From RGUW01 sp040399325 (GTDB lineage Bacteria > Cyanobacteriota > Cyanobacteriia > PCC-6307 > Cyanobiaceae), in the NCBI GenBank assembly GCA_040399325.1, contig JBBASJ010000004.1, positions 1-64,000 of the forward strand: DNA of 64,000 bases. The letters are read 5' to 3'. Every line of letters begins with the position of its first letter. The first letter of the stretch is position 1. Of the stretch, positions 32,773 through 41,128 are shown piece by piece. The notes below the pieces were generated by a model. It worked only from the letters and a program-made list of their open reading frames with translations. It made no database searches and had not been told where the DNA came from. The position numbers and the translations under genes were made by a program.

Positions 32773-34152
32773 ATGGCTGCACCCTCCCCGTTGTCCAATC
32801 AGCCGCGGCGATCCCCGACGCCGCCTGTCGATCTGGTGGGGGATCCGCTTGCTGATGCCAGCCCGGATGCGTCGCCCCGGCCCCAGGTTGCGCGGCCGTC
32901 CGGCAGCGAAGCGTGGCAGTTCAACCAGCCCGTGCTGTTGAGGCGGAGCCCCCGGGCCTCCTCGCTGATGGTCTGGACGTTGGTTGGAGGATCTGCCCTG
33001 CTGATGGTGTGGGCCCTGGTGGCACCCCTGGCCGAGACGGTGGCTGTCCAGGGCAAATTGCAACCCGGCAGCCGGGTCAAGCAGGTCGAGGCCCCCGTGG
33101 CCGGGGTTGTGGCCGAGATTGCCGTGAAAGAGGGCGAGCCGGTCCGCCAAGGTCAGTTGCTGGTGCGCTTCGACCTGCGGGAAGCGCGCAGCCGTTTGCT
33201 GGCCGCCGAAGCCGTCAGGGCCAGGCTGGCGAGCGAAAACAGGATCTACGCCTCAGCCTTGGGCGATCGCGCGGCCAGCAGTCTGACCGTGAATCAGAGG
33301 TTGCAGCTGCAGAGCCAGCGGGCCGATCTGCAGGGCCGTCTGCGCGCCGCCCAGCAGGAGCTGCGGCAAAGCCAGCAACGGCTTGCCGGGCTGCGGCAGT
33401 CCTGGGCGACGTCCAACGACATCGCCAATCGCTTTGAGGCCCTGGCCAGCACTGGTGCGGTCAGCGGGGTGCAGGCGTTGCAGACCCGTGACACGGCCAA
33501 CCAGCTGCAGTCCCGTCTGCTCGAGGAGCTGCGGGTTGAAGCTCGCCTGCAGGCCACCCTGATCCAGGCCCAGGCCGGTCCTGCCGCTGATCTGCGGGGC
33601 CGCATCGAGGCGAACCTGCGCCAGATGAGCGAACTCGAGGGTCAGATTCGCCAGGCGCGGCTGCAGATCCAGTTCGGGCAGCTGACGGCCCCCAGCGATG
33701 GTGTCGTGTTTGATCTGCTGGTCAATCCCGGCAGTGTGGTGCCGACCAGCGGCGTGCTCATGACCGTGGTACCTGGCGATTCCCTCGATGCGCGGGTGTT
33801 GGTGCCCAGTCGGGTGATCGGGTTCGTGCTGCCGGGCCAGAAGGCCAACATTTCGATCGACACCTTCCCCTCGACCGACTACGGGCGGGTGCCGGCGGTG
33901 GTGCGCAGCATCGGCTCCGATGCCCTGACCCCTGAAGAGATGCGGAGCAGCCTGGGGGCTGAGGCCAACGGTCTGTTCTATCCGGTGACGCTGCAACTGC
34001 AGAACCAGCATCTGCAGGCGCGCACCCGCGTCGTCCCCCTGAAGGCTGGAATGACCCTGACCGCCGATATCCGTCTGCGGGAGCGGCCGTTCATCAGTGT
34101 GCTGACGTCGTTTTTCGAAGACAAACTGCGCAGCCTGGAGCGCCTGCGTTAG
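32773..34152 (+). CDS. HlyD-family membrane fusion protein
   Basis: The 459-aa adaptor has a Pro-rich cytoplasmic N-terminus of about 60 residues, one membrane helix (about 64-87, SSLMVWTLVGGSALLMVW), a lipoyl-like half motif (VEAPVAGVVAEIAVKEGEPV), a long coiled coil (about 130-300, rich in Gln, Leu, Arg), the second lipoyl half (LTAPSDGVVFDLLVNPGSVV) and a beta-barrel end. It links the ABC exporter to an outer-membrane TolC channel, which is not in this window. It starts one base after the transporter stop codon. Confidence 0.9.
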   Translation: MAAPSPLSNQPRRSPTPPVDLVGDPLADASPDASPRPQVARPSGSEAWQFNQPVLLRRSPRASSLMVWTLVGGSALLMVWALVAPLAETVAVQGKLQPGSRVKQVEAPVAGVVAEIAVKEGEPVRQGQLLVRFDLREARSRLLAAEAVRARLASENRIYASALGDRAASSLTVNQRLQLQSQRADLQGRLRAAQQELRQSQQRLAGLRQSWATSNDIANRFEALASTGAVSGVQALQTRDTANQLQSRLLEELRVEARLQATLIQAQAGPAADLRGRIEANLRQMSELEGQIRQARLQIQFGQLTAPSDGVVFDLLVNPGSVVPTSGVLMTVVPGDSLDARVLVPSRVIGFVLPGQKANISIDTFPSTDYGRVPAVVRSIGSDALTPEEMRSSLGAEANGLFYPVTLQLQNQHLQARTRVVPLKAGMTLTADIRLRERPFISVLTSFFEDKLRSLERLR

Positions 34153-34155
34153 GCC

Positions 34156-34422
34156 ATGGAACGCTGGGACTGGATTGGCTTGTACCCGCCGGCGCAGCAG
34201 CTGGCCGCGCGTCGTCGTCGCGCCCGGCTACGCGGGTTGGCTCAGCTGCGGGAACCCCGGACCTGGGTGTCGGCCTTGCTGGCCCTCGAACTGGGGCTCG
34301 CGCTGCTGCTGGGGGTTGGAACCGGAGCCGTGCTCGGGGCTCTGGTGCTGCTGCAACTGCTGTTGGCCCCCCTGCTCGCGGGGCTGGTGTGGTGGCTGGT
34401 GTGGAGTGAGTTTCATCGCTGA
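34156..34422 (+). CDS. small membrane protein at end of secretion operon (88 aa)
   Basis: An Arg-rich N-terminus (AARRRRARLRGLAQLREPR) precedes two hydrophobic segments (about residues 37-55 and 57-80). It begins 3 bases after the HlyD stop. I do not know the family. It may stabilise the export complex, which is inferred from position only. Confidence 0.6.
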   Translation: MERWDWIGLYPPAQQLAARRRRARLRGLAQLREPRTWVSALLALELGLALLLGVGTGAVLGALVLLQLLLAPLLAGLVWWLVWSEFHR

Positions 34423-34430
34423 GCAGGCTG

Positions 34431-35558
34431 TCACTGCTGAACAGCCGTCCACTGCGCCCCCAGGCGGGTTAACGCCGCAACCAGCCAGGTGGGCAGCAGC
34501 TCCCGCGAGGTGGGCAGCTTCACCTGTCGGATGGGGTAATACAGCAGTGCCGCCATCAGCGCATTGAGCGCATGGGGGTGGCGCAGGTCGGCCGCCATGT
34601 CGGCCAGTTGGTGGCGCTGGTTGAGGTCGTCCTGGTGGAGGGCTTCAGCGGCGAAGTTGGAGGCGATCAGGTTGTCGGTGAGTTGGCCGAAAGGCGTTCG
34701 GTACAGGACCTCCAGCTGCTCGGGTTCCACATCCAGCCAGACCTGGGCGACCTGACGCCGACTCCGGTCCAGGTCGCGGCAGACCTCGGGGTCCTGGGGT
34801 TCGATCGCATACAGGTTGATCAGGGCACTGACCCGTCCCAGGAAATCCTGGTCGCTGATCAGGCCCATGCAGGCCTCCCCGGTCAGGGGGGCCAGCACCG
34901 GCAGGGGCACGCTGGCGGCCGGCAGTCGGGCGGCCACCGCGTCAGCTCGTGCGGGCTGCAGCAGCGGGGTCGGCTGCTTGGCGGTGTGGTTCAGCCGGTC
35001 GGCGACGGCAGGATCACAACGCTCGGCATAGAGCGGCAGCACCCAGGCGGGCAGTTGGTTGAAGGGGTCGGAAACCTGCAGGCCGTGACGGTCCACGTAG
35101 GGCAGCAGGGCGAGCAGCACGTTGAGGCTGCCCTGGCGTTCCAGGCCCTCCAGCAGGACCTGCGACAGGGCGGTACGCCAGGCGGTCTCCTCGTCATCGA
35201 GTGGCAGGGCCGGCAGCACCCCCGTCAGAAACTTGCGATAGACCTGGCCGACCGGACCGGCATACAGGCTTTCCAGCCCGTCAACCGGGGTGGCCAGCCA
35301 GAGGCGCGACAGGCAGGTGCGCGCCGAGCGGGCGGCATCAAGGGTGCTGCGGTCCGGTCGCTCCAGCAGTGCGGTGGCAATGGCGTCCAGGCGCGCCACC
35401 GACCAGGGGTGGAAGGCCAGCCCAGGCGGCTCTCCTGGGTCTCCAGGCTCCAGTGGGGGCAACTCCGCCGGACTGATCCGTTCGCTGAAGTGCACCGACG
35501 GGGGGAGTTTGCGGCGCTGGAACCAGCCCCAGCCAAGGGTCTGGAGCAGGGAGACCAT
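34431..35558 (-). CDS. hypothetical protein (375 aa)
   Basis: ATG 35558 opens a soluble, Leu-rich, helical protein with repeated short domains (for example LESLYAGPVGQVYRKFLTG and LEVLYRTPFGQLTDNLIAS). These two stretches align with each other, which suggests internal duplication: a repeat of about 150 residues around positions 80 and 280. I do not recognise the family. It converges on the secretion operon with an 8-base gap and follows the TPR-glycosyltransferase gene by 22 bases. Confidence 0.55.
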   Translation of the reverse strand: MVSLLQTLGWGWFQRRKLPPSVHFSERISPAELPPLEPGDPGEPPGLAFHPWSVARLDAIATALLERPDRSTLDAARSARTCLSRLWLATPVDGLESLYAGPVGQVYRKFLTGVLPALPLDDEETAWRTALSQVLLEGLERQGSLNVLLALLPYVDRHGLQVSDPFNQLPAWVLPLYAERCDPAVADRLNHTAKQPTPLLQPARADAVAARLPAASVPLPVLAPLTGEACMGLISDQDFLGRVSALINLYAIEPQDPEVCRDLDRSRRQVAQVWLDVEPEQLEVLYRTPFGQLTDNLIASNFAAEALHQDDLNQRHQLADMAADLRHPHALNALMAALLYYPIRQVKLPTSRELLPTWLVAALTRLGAQWTAVQQ

Positions 35559-35580
35559 GGTGCGCAGGCAAGGCGGGGGC

Positions 35581-36894
35581 TCAGCCGCGACCGTAACGGT
35601 GGTGCCGGTCGTTGAAGGCATCCAGCAGCTGATCAACAGCAGGGAGCCAGTCCCCGCTGCGGGGCTGCCGAAACAGACGCAGGTTCGCGTACCAGGGACT
35701 GATGCTGGTGGTCACAAGCCAGCGGGGGTCAGCGCTCCAGGGCAGCAGCACCCAGGTTGGATGGGCCATCGCCCCACCCAGATGGGCCATGGCGGTATCC
35801 ACGGTGATCACCAGATCCAGTTGCGCCAGCACCCGAGCCGAGGTGGCAAAACCCGACAGCTCGATGCCGGGATCAAGCAGATTCAGCCCGAGGGCACGGT
35901 TCCGTTCGCGATCGGGTCCGAACTGAAGGTCGACCAGCGTCGCGCCCCGCTCGCGCAGGCCCTCGACCAGCAGCCACAGCACCGACTCGGGCAGGGTGCG
36001 CTTGTGGTACTCCCTGGCGCAAAAAGGGTCATCGAGTTTGCGGCCCGCTGCGCTCACCAGGCCGACGCCCAGCCGTCGCGCCGTGGCGTCGACCTGTGGT
36101 CGGGTCCACAGGGGGGAGCGCAGGTAGGCCGAGTCAGGGCTCGCCGCATCTGGACAGTCGAGCCGCAGTGCATGCGGCAGCGCCAGCAGGGAGAGGCCGT
36201 TGGTCGGCACTGCGCCGTTGGCGCCCTTGGCGTGGACGCTGGGCGGGTCCTCCAGCCAGTCCAGCCCTTCGCGCAACAACGTCACCAGAGCCGGCTCCAC
36301 GATCAGCTGCACGCCGCCCTGCAGGCCCGCATCGCGACGGCAGCGCAGCAACGCGATCACGAAGCGCACGTATTGCAGCGTGTCTCCAAAACCCTGGTCG
36401 CTGACCAGCCTCACGTGCTGTTGCAGGGGGGCGGCGGCTGGAGCCCCAGGCGGCCCCGGGCTGGGGCTCAGCACCAGGGCACGGTGGGCGGCCATCAGTG
36501 CAAAGGCTTCGCGGTACTGCTGCAGCCCCAGCAGCACCTGACTGTGCGCCCAGAGGTTCGCCTGCCCATCGCGGCCATCCAGTGGTAGCTCCTCAGCCAG
36601 TTGCGCATGCATGGCCAGGGCGTCAGCAAATTGATTGAGGTCCCTCAGGCACTGGGCCAGTCCCCTGCGGCTGATGGCGCAGTCGGGTCGCAGGGTCAAG
36701 GCCTGGCTGTAGCACCGCTGGGCGGCCTGGGGCAGGTCGGCGAGCCACAGGGCATTGCCCTGGTTGGCCAGCAGGCGGTGGTCGCTGGGCTGCCGCCCAT
36801 GCAGTGCGGCGTAGGTGGCGGCCGCGTTCAGCCACTCTCCCTGCTGTTGCTGCCGGTGGGCCTGCTGCAAGCGATGCAGGTCTGAGCGGTCCAC
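35581..36894 (-). CDS. TPR protein with GT9-like glycosyltransferase domain
   Basis: The 437-aa product has about three tetratricopeptide repeats in residues 1-140 (NQGNALWLADLPQAAQRCYSQAL, LAQCLRDLNQFADALAMHAQL). A second part resembles family 9 heptosyl/O-GlcNAc-type transferases: LVSDQGFGDTLQYVRFV, LDLVITVDTAMAHLGGAM and HPTWVLLPWSADPRW. TPR-GT proteins of this layout are common in cyanobacterial glycan clusters and may modify proteins. It is divergent from the 37065 gene across a region containing a palindrome. Confidence 0.75.
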   Translation of the reverse strand: MDRSDLHRLQQAHRQQQQGEWLNAAATYAALHGRQPSDHRLLANQGNALWLADLPQAAQRCYSQALTLRPDCAISRRGLAQCLRDLNQFADALAMHAQLAEELPLDGRDGQANLWAHSQVLLGLQQYREAFALMAAHRALVLSPSPGPPGAPAAAPLQQHVRLVSDQGFGDTLQYVRFVIALLRCRRDAGLQGGVQLIVEPALVTLLREGLDWLEDPPSVHAKGANGAVPTNGLSLLALPHALRLDCPDAASPDSAYLRSPLWTRPQVDATARRLGVGLVSAAGRKLDDPFCAREYHKRTLPESVLWLLVEGLRERGATLVDLQFGPDRERNRALGLNLLDPGIELSGFATSARVLAQLDLVITVDTAMAHLGGAMAHPTWVLLPWSADPRWLVTTSISPWYANLRLFRQPRSGDWLPAVDQLLDAFNDRHHRYGRG

Positions 36895-36945
36895 GGTGGG
36901 GGCGAGCGAAGCTGCCGACGCGCGTGGATCCAGCCTGAGAGGGCA

Positions 36946-36965
36946 AAGGGATTTACAAATCCCTT
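36946..36965. promoter_or_regulatory. operator-like palindrome in divergent promoter region
   Basis: AAGGGATTTACAAATCCCTT has two perfect 9-base arms around a 2-base centre. It lies 51 bases upstream of the TPR-glycosyltransferase start and about 100 bases upstream of the 37065 gene, in the only A/T-rich part of this intergenic region. The symmetry and position suggest a dimeric repressor site. A hairpin function is less likely with a 2-base loop. Confidence 0.4.
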
Positions 36966-37064
36966 GCAGCGCAACTGCGGCTGATTGGAAGCTCCTCGGG
37001 TCAACACGAGCTGATCAGGGGCGTTCCGCGCCCTGTCGGCTCCACGTTCCACCGATGAGCTGCC

Positions 37065-37442
37065 ATGTCTGCGTCCACCCAGTCGCTCGGCCAGAGCCTG
37101 TTTGATTTTCTCGATGGCAAGGACTTCCTCCAACACCCGGGCGGTTTCCAGGGCGGGGCTCTGGCTCAGGAGATCCGTCGTTACGTCGATGACCAGCTCG
37201 AGCGGTTTCACATCGGCAGCTTCCATGACGCCCTGGGCCACCCAGGTGCCCATTCATTGCGCAACGATCCGGTGGTCTTCGGGGCACACACGGACCATGG
37301 CGGCCGTCCCGATCTCGTCGGTGGTCAGCAGCAGGTGGTCCATGCGCAGGTGGATCTCACCAGCTCCCTTGGTGGCATCGCCGACATGTGGCTGGGCGAG
37401 GGCCAGGCCGAAAGTCCGATGTTTCGCTCCCATCGCGGCTGA
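37065..37442 (+). CDS. hypothetical soluble protein (125 aa)
   Basis: The frame from ATG 37065 has strongly GC-rich third positions, as in neighbouring genes. The product contains SLFDFLDGKDFLQHPGGFQG, an acidic helix (EIRRYVDDQLERF) and a histidine- and glycine-rich middle (GAHTDHGGRP). No signal peptide or membrane segment is present, and I do not recognise a family. It stands alone between a divergent and a convergent neighbour. Confidence 0.55.
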   Translation: MSASTQSLGQSLFDFLDGKDFLQHPGGFQGGALAQEIRRYVDDQLERFHIGSFHDALGHPGAHSLRNDPVVFGAHTDHGGRPDLVGGQQQVVHAQVDLTSSLGGIADMWLGEGQAESPMFRSHRG

Positions 37443-37484
37443 GCGCTTGCCGATGCCTGATCCCTGTATCAGGCAGATCCTTGC

Positions 37485-38021
37485 TCAGGCGTGGGTGGTG
37501 CAGTCGGCTGGCCAGAACAGGGCCAGCCAGACGGTTCCTGGATCGGGATCCGTAGCTTCCACGCGGTGGCGGGTGCCGGCCGGGATCAGCAGGTGGTCGC
37601 CGCGGCACAGGGCCCGGGGCAGGGCTTCGCCTTCCAGGGTGAGCCGGGCACTGCCCTGCAGCAGCAGCACCCATTCGTGCTCGTGCTGGTCGTACCAGAA
37701 GCCTTCGGGGCTGCAGGCCTGGTTTGAATGAATGCGCTCAAGCCGCAGGTGCGCGTTGCTCAGCAGCACGGTGGCGCGCTCCTGGCCAGGGGGCGGCAGC
37801 TCGCCCCCCAGCAGGCCGGCCGTTCCCCCCACCGGCACGTCAGGTTCCCCCCAGCGCCGGCCGATGGCGAAGCCGAGGTCGCGGGCCAGGTTGACCACCT
37901 CGTGGTGGCTGCTGCAGGCGGCCAGGGCCGCGCGCACGGTGGGGTCGGCCTCGCTCAGGGCCACAAACGCATTGAGCTGGCTGACCTTCTCAAGAAACTG
38001 CTGCAGCTGCGCTTCAGCCAT
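37485..38021 (-). CDS. Nif11 domain fused to a cupin
   Basis: Residues 1 to about 55 match the Nif11 pattern (QLQQFLEKVSQLNAFVALSE, then EVVNLARDLGFAIG). The remaining 110 residues form a small cupin with metal-ligand candidates in GFWYDQHEHEWVLLLQGSA and HLLIPAGTRHRVE. Nif11 domains serve as nitrogen-fixation-associated proteins and as leader regions of cyanobacterial peptide natural products. Here the domain is joined to what looks like an enzyme or sensor. The last 15 codons contain the 41-bp repeat shared with the psiE-like gene. The start overlaps the upstream acetyltransferase gene by 8 bases. Confidence 0.75.
   Translation of the reverse strand: MAEAQLQQFLEKVSQLNAFVALSEADPTVRAALAACSSHHEVVNLARDLGFAIGRRWGEPDVPVGGTAGLLGGELPPPGQERATVLLSNAHLRLERIHSNQACSPEGFWYDQHEHEWVLLLQGSARLTLEGEALPRALCRGDHLLIPAGTRHRVEATDPDPGTVWLALFWPADCTTHA
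37512..37552 (+). repeat. 41-bp exact direct repeat, copy 2 (cupin gene)
   Basis: This copy is identical to 14023-14063 and lies in the coding region for the conserved cupin end DPDPGTVWLALFW. It is probably the original copy because it sits naturally inside an intact domain. Confidence 0.9.
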
Positions 38022-38517
38022 GGCCGGCGGTGAGAGCTCTGATCATGCGCCAGCGCTCAAACAGCACGCCGGCATAGGGCACGGTTTCGCTGGCCTCGAT
38101 CTGCCAGCCCAGCCGCAACAGCAACGGCCGTGACAGCTGGCTGGCTTCGGTGCGCAGCTGCTGCACCCCCTGTTGGCGGGCCCGCTGCTCCAGGGCGCGC
38201 ACCAGCGCAGCGGCGCGCCCCTGGCGGCTCCAGCGTCCATCGCAGTAGAGCAGTGCCAGGCGGTCGGCCGGATCGAGCACGGCAAAGGCGGCGAGGCGTC
38301 CATCGCCAGGAGCCACCGGATTCACCAGGGTGAAGCCGCGGCTGATCGTGGCAGCCACGGCACCTTCGGGCTGGCCGTGTCGGGCCCAGGCTTCGACCTG
38401 CCCGGGGCTGTAGAGCCCATGGCACTGGCTGCGCACCGCTGCGGCATAGAGGCCCAGCAGGGCGGCCAGATCCCCGGGTTCGGCCGGGCGCAGGGTGTGG
38501 CCGGGCTCAGTGGCCAT
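38014..38517 (-). CDS. GNAT-family N-acetyltransferase
   Basis: The 167-aa protein has the GNAT order: LRPAEPGDLAALLGLYAAAV at the start, a strand with LAAFAVLDPADRLALLYCDG, the acetyl-CoA loop RWSRQGRAAALVRALE (a variant of Q/RxxGxG/A), and LLLRLGWQIEASETVPYAG. The substrate is unknown. It overlaps both neighbours, the SbcC-like gene by 11 bases and the Nif11-cupin gene by 8, in one operon. Confidence 0.8.
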   Translation of the reverse strand: MATEPGHTLRPAEPGDLAALLGLYAAAVRSQCHGLYSPGQVEAWARHGQPEGAVAATISRGFTLVNPVAPGDGRLAAFAVLDPADRLALLYCDGRWSRQGRAAALVRALEQRARQQGVQQLRTEASQLSRPLLLRLGWQIEASETVPYAGVLFERWRMIRALTAGHG

Positions 38518-41128
38518 CGGCGGCGCCCAGGCTCAGGTGCTGCCCCGGTGCTGCCGCCAGCGGCGCGAAGTCAGCGGGGGTGCAGCTGAACAGCAGCACC
38601 TGCACCCCACGCTGCACGCCGCGCTCGAGCATGCGCAACAGGCCACCCCGCCGTGCGGGGTCGCTGTTGCTGAAGGCATCGTCGAGCACCAGCGGCAGGC
38701 AGCCGTCGTAGGCCCCCAGCAGCACCTCGGCCAGGGCCAGCCGCAGGGCCGTGTTGAGCTGCTCGCGCATGCCGCCGCTCAGCTGGCCGAAGTCGAAACG
38801 CACGGCCCCCTGTTGCAGCTGCAGCGCGCTGATGCCCTGCTGCGGGCTGAACTGCAGGGCGGCCGCTGCGGCTGCCGGCAACGCCAGGGCCTCCAGGTAG
38901 CCCTGCAGGGCCCGTTGCAGCGGCAGGCAGTAGTGGTCGGCCGCCTGCTGCTGGGCCGCGTCAAAGGCCTGCAACAACAGCTGCAACGCCGCAGTGCTGC
39001 GCTCGAGGGTCTGGCGCTCGGCCCGGGTCTGCTCCCAGGCGGCCTGCAGCAGCTCCACTTCGGCCGACGGGTCGCTGGCCCCGAGGCTGCGGCAGATCTG
39101 CTCCTGCTGGCCCCGACGCGTCAGCAGGGTCTCCTTTTCGGCGGCCAGCAGGCGCAGCGCCTGCTCAGGCTCGCCCCCCCCGGGCTGCAGGGACGACGCC
39201 ACCGCGGCGAGCTGGGCGCTGAGGTGTTCCAGTCGCTCCTGCAGCTGGCCCAGCGAGCCGTGGGTGCGCTCCAGCTGGTCCAGCTGCTGGGCGGTGGCGC
39301 TCAGGGCGCCGCTCAGCCGGCCTGCCTCGGCCTGGTGCTGCCCCTGCCGCTGGATCAGCTGCTCGCGCTCGCGCGCCGTGGCGTCGTTGTCCTGTTCCAG
39401 TTGGGCCTGCTGACGGGCGAGGGTCTGCAGCTCCTGCCTGAGGGTGTCCTGATGGGCTTCGAGGGCGGCCAGGTCGGGCGCCGCTGCGCTGGCAGTGGCG
39501 TCCTGCCCCAACGCCGCCAGGGCCCGGGTCAGCCGTTGCCGGCGGGGCCCCAGGTCGGCCAGCTGGGCATCGAGGCGGGCCCACGGGATCGTGGCGGCCG
39601 CCTTGCGCAGATTGGCCAGCTCGCTCTCGAGCACCAGACGCTGCTGGGCCACGCTCTCGGCCGCCTCGCTGCTGCTCTGGCCCAGCTGCTGCTGCAGCGC
39701 CTGCAGCCGCCCCTGGGCCTGCTGGCGCTGGGCCACGGCCGCCTCCATGGCCTGGCCCCCACCGGGGCTGATCAGCAGCCGGGTGCGGCCACCGTCGAGG
39801 CTCAGTTCGGCGGCATGGTCAAGCCGTTGCGGTTGTGCGCGTTCGAGCGGCCGCCCATCGAGGCTGACCGGCGCAGGGCTCGCCAGCAGCTCCACCTGGG
39901 TCGCCATGCCCTGGCAGCGGGCCTGGGCCTGGGCCAGCTGCTGTTCGGCCTGGCGCAGTTCGCGCACCTGGTCCCCGCTGATGGCGGGCAGCTGCTGCAG
40001 GTGCTCCTTGATGGCACTGGCCTGCTGCTGCAGCGCCTCAAAGCGGCTCTTGTGAGCCTGCAGCTGGTCCTGCTCGCGCTCCAGCGCCGCCAGATCCAGC
40101 TGGGCCGCAACGTGCTGCTGCTGCTGCGCCAGGTCCTTGCTGCTGCGCTCAAGGGCCTGGCGCCGGGTTCGCCCGGCGCTGGCCGCATGGTCCAGTTGAC
40201 CCAGCTGAAGCTGGTGCTGCTGCAGTTGCTGCTGCAACCGCTCGAGCTGGGCCTGGTCGGCCTGGCGCTGCTGCTGCAGGACCTGCTGCTGCCGCTGCAC
40301 CGCCTGCAACTGCTGCAGCTGCTGCAGCTGGCTCAGGGCCTGCTCCTGCAGCACGATCGCCGCGAGCCGATCGCCGATCTGCGCCAGTTGCACCATGGCG
40401 GCTTCGAGTTCGCTCAGGCGGGCCTGGCTGCGGTGCAGCGCGTCCAGGGCCTCGGCCTCCCGCGTCTGGGCCAGGGCCAGGGGGGAGCCCGCCCGCACCT
40501 TGCCGGTGGCGGTGAGCTGCTGGTCGAGCCGCTGTTGCAGCAGGGCCTGCACCTGCCGGTCGCGCGGCGACTCGAGCGCCGTGGCGGTGGCCCGCAGGGC
40601 ATCCTGGGTGCTCCCGGCCCCCTGCAGCTGCTGCACCAGCAGGGCCAGGTCGTAGCTCTCCCCCCCCGCCGCCAGCAGATCGCTGCCCGCTTCCCCCTGG
40701 CGCACCCACAGATGGGCCCAGCGCAGGGGGAGCTGGGCGATGCGGCGCCCCTCGACCGGGCCGGGCACCTGCAACAGCGCCGCGAGCCTGGTCTCGGCGG
40801 CACTGCCCTGGAGGGTGTCGCCGCCATCGCTGCTCAGCTGGCAGGTGCCGCCCGTGCCGGCAAAGCGTTTGCGCAGCAGCCATTGCACGCCAGCGGCCTC
40901 AAAGCGCAACTCCACCTCGGGCAGGCCCCCATGGGTCAGGGAGCGCAGCTCCTCGACCCCGCGGCCACTGGCCGTGGCCTTGAGGAACAGGGTCTTGTGC
41001 AGCGCCTCGACAACGGTGCTCTTGCCCGCCTCATTGGGTCCGCCGATCAGGGTGAATCCGGGAGCGAAGCTCAGCTCCAGCAGCCGGTGCTGGCGCACCC
41101 GCTCGAGTCGGGCGGCGATCAGGCGCAT
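38507..41128 (-). CDS. SbcC/YhaN-like AAA ATPase with long coiled coil
   Basis: The 873-aa protein is a Rad50/SbcC-type nuclease subunit. Walker A is at the N-terminus (GGPNEAGKSTVVEAL), the centre (about 200-690) is Gln/Leu/Ala-rich coiled coil, and the C-terminus has the signature FGQLSGGMREQL and Walker B PLVLDDAFSNSD. I see no CxxC zinc hook in the coil, which favours the YhaN type over classic SbcC. It overlaps the SbcD-like gene by 10 bases and should form the nuclease complex with it in DNA double-strand-break processing. Confidence 0.85.
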   Translation of the reverse strand: MRLIAARLERVRQHRLLELSFAPGFTLIGGPNEAGKSTVVEALHKTLFLKATASGRGVEELRSLTHGGLPEVELRFEAAGVQWLLRKRFAGTGGTCQLSSDGGDTLQGSAAETRLAALLQVPGPVEGRRIAQLPLRWAHLWVRQGEAGSDLLAAGGESYDLALLVQQLQGAGSTQDALRATATALESPRDRQVQALLQQRLDQQLTATGKVRAGSPLALAQTREAEALDALHRSQARLSELEAAMVQLAQIGDRLAAIVLQEQALSQLQQLQQLQAVQRQQQVLQQQRQADQAQLERLQQQLQQHQLQLGQLDHAASAGRTRRQALERSSKDLAQQQQHVAAQLDLAALEREQDQLQAHKSRFEALQQQASAIKEHLQQLPAISGDQVRELRQAEQQLAQAQARCQGMATQVELLASPAPVSLDGRPLERAQPQRLDHAAELSLDGGRTRLLISPGGGQAMEAAVAQRQQAQGRLQALQQQLGQSSSEAAESVAQQRLVLESELANLRKAAATIPWARLDAQLADLGPRRQRLTRALAALGQDATASAAAPDLAALEAHQDTLRQELQTLARQQAQLEQDNDATAREREQLIQRQGQHQAEAGRLSGALSATAQQLDQLERTHGSLGQLQERLEHLSAQLAAVASSLQPGGGEPEQALRLLAAEKETLLTRRGQQEQICRSLGASDPSAEVELLQAAWEQTRAERQTLERSTAALQLLLQAFDAAQQQAADHYCLPLQRALQGYLEALALPAAAAAALQFSPQQGISALQLQQGAVRFDFGQLSGGMREQLNTALRLALAEVLLGAYDGCLPLVLDDAFSNSDPARRGGLLRMLERGVQRGVQVLLFSCTPADFAPLAAAPGQHLSLGAADGH

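Noticed and set aside
36828..37253. Minus-strand ORF between the TPR-glycosyltransferase and the 37065 gene
   Set aside because: It overlaps the start of one gene and most of another, both better supported by codon use. It is treated as a shadow.
37770..37830. GG-type leader cleavage site (GLLGG) after the Nif11 domain, making the protein a peptide precursor
   Set aside because: The GLLGGELPPP stretch aligns with the normal N-terminus of stand-alone cupins of this type, and the region after it is a folded cupin, not a short core peptide.
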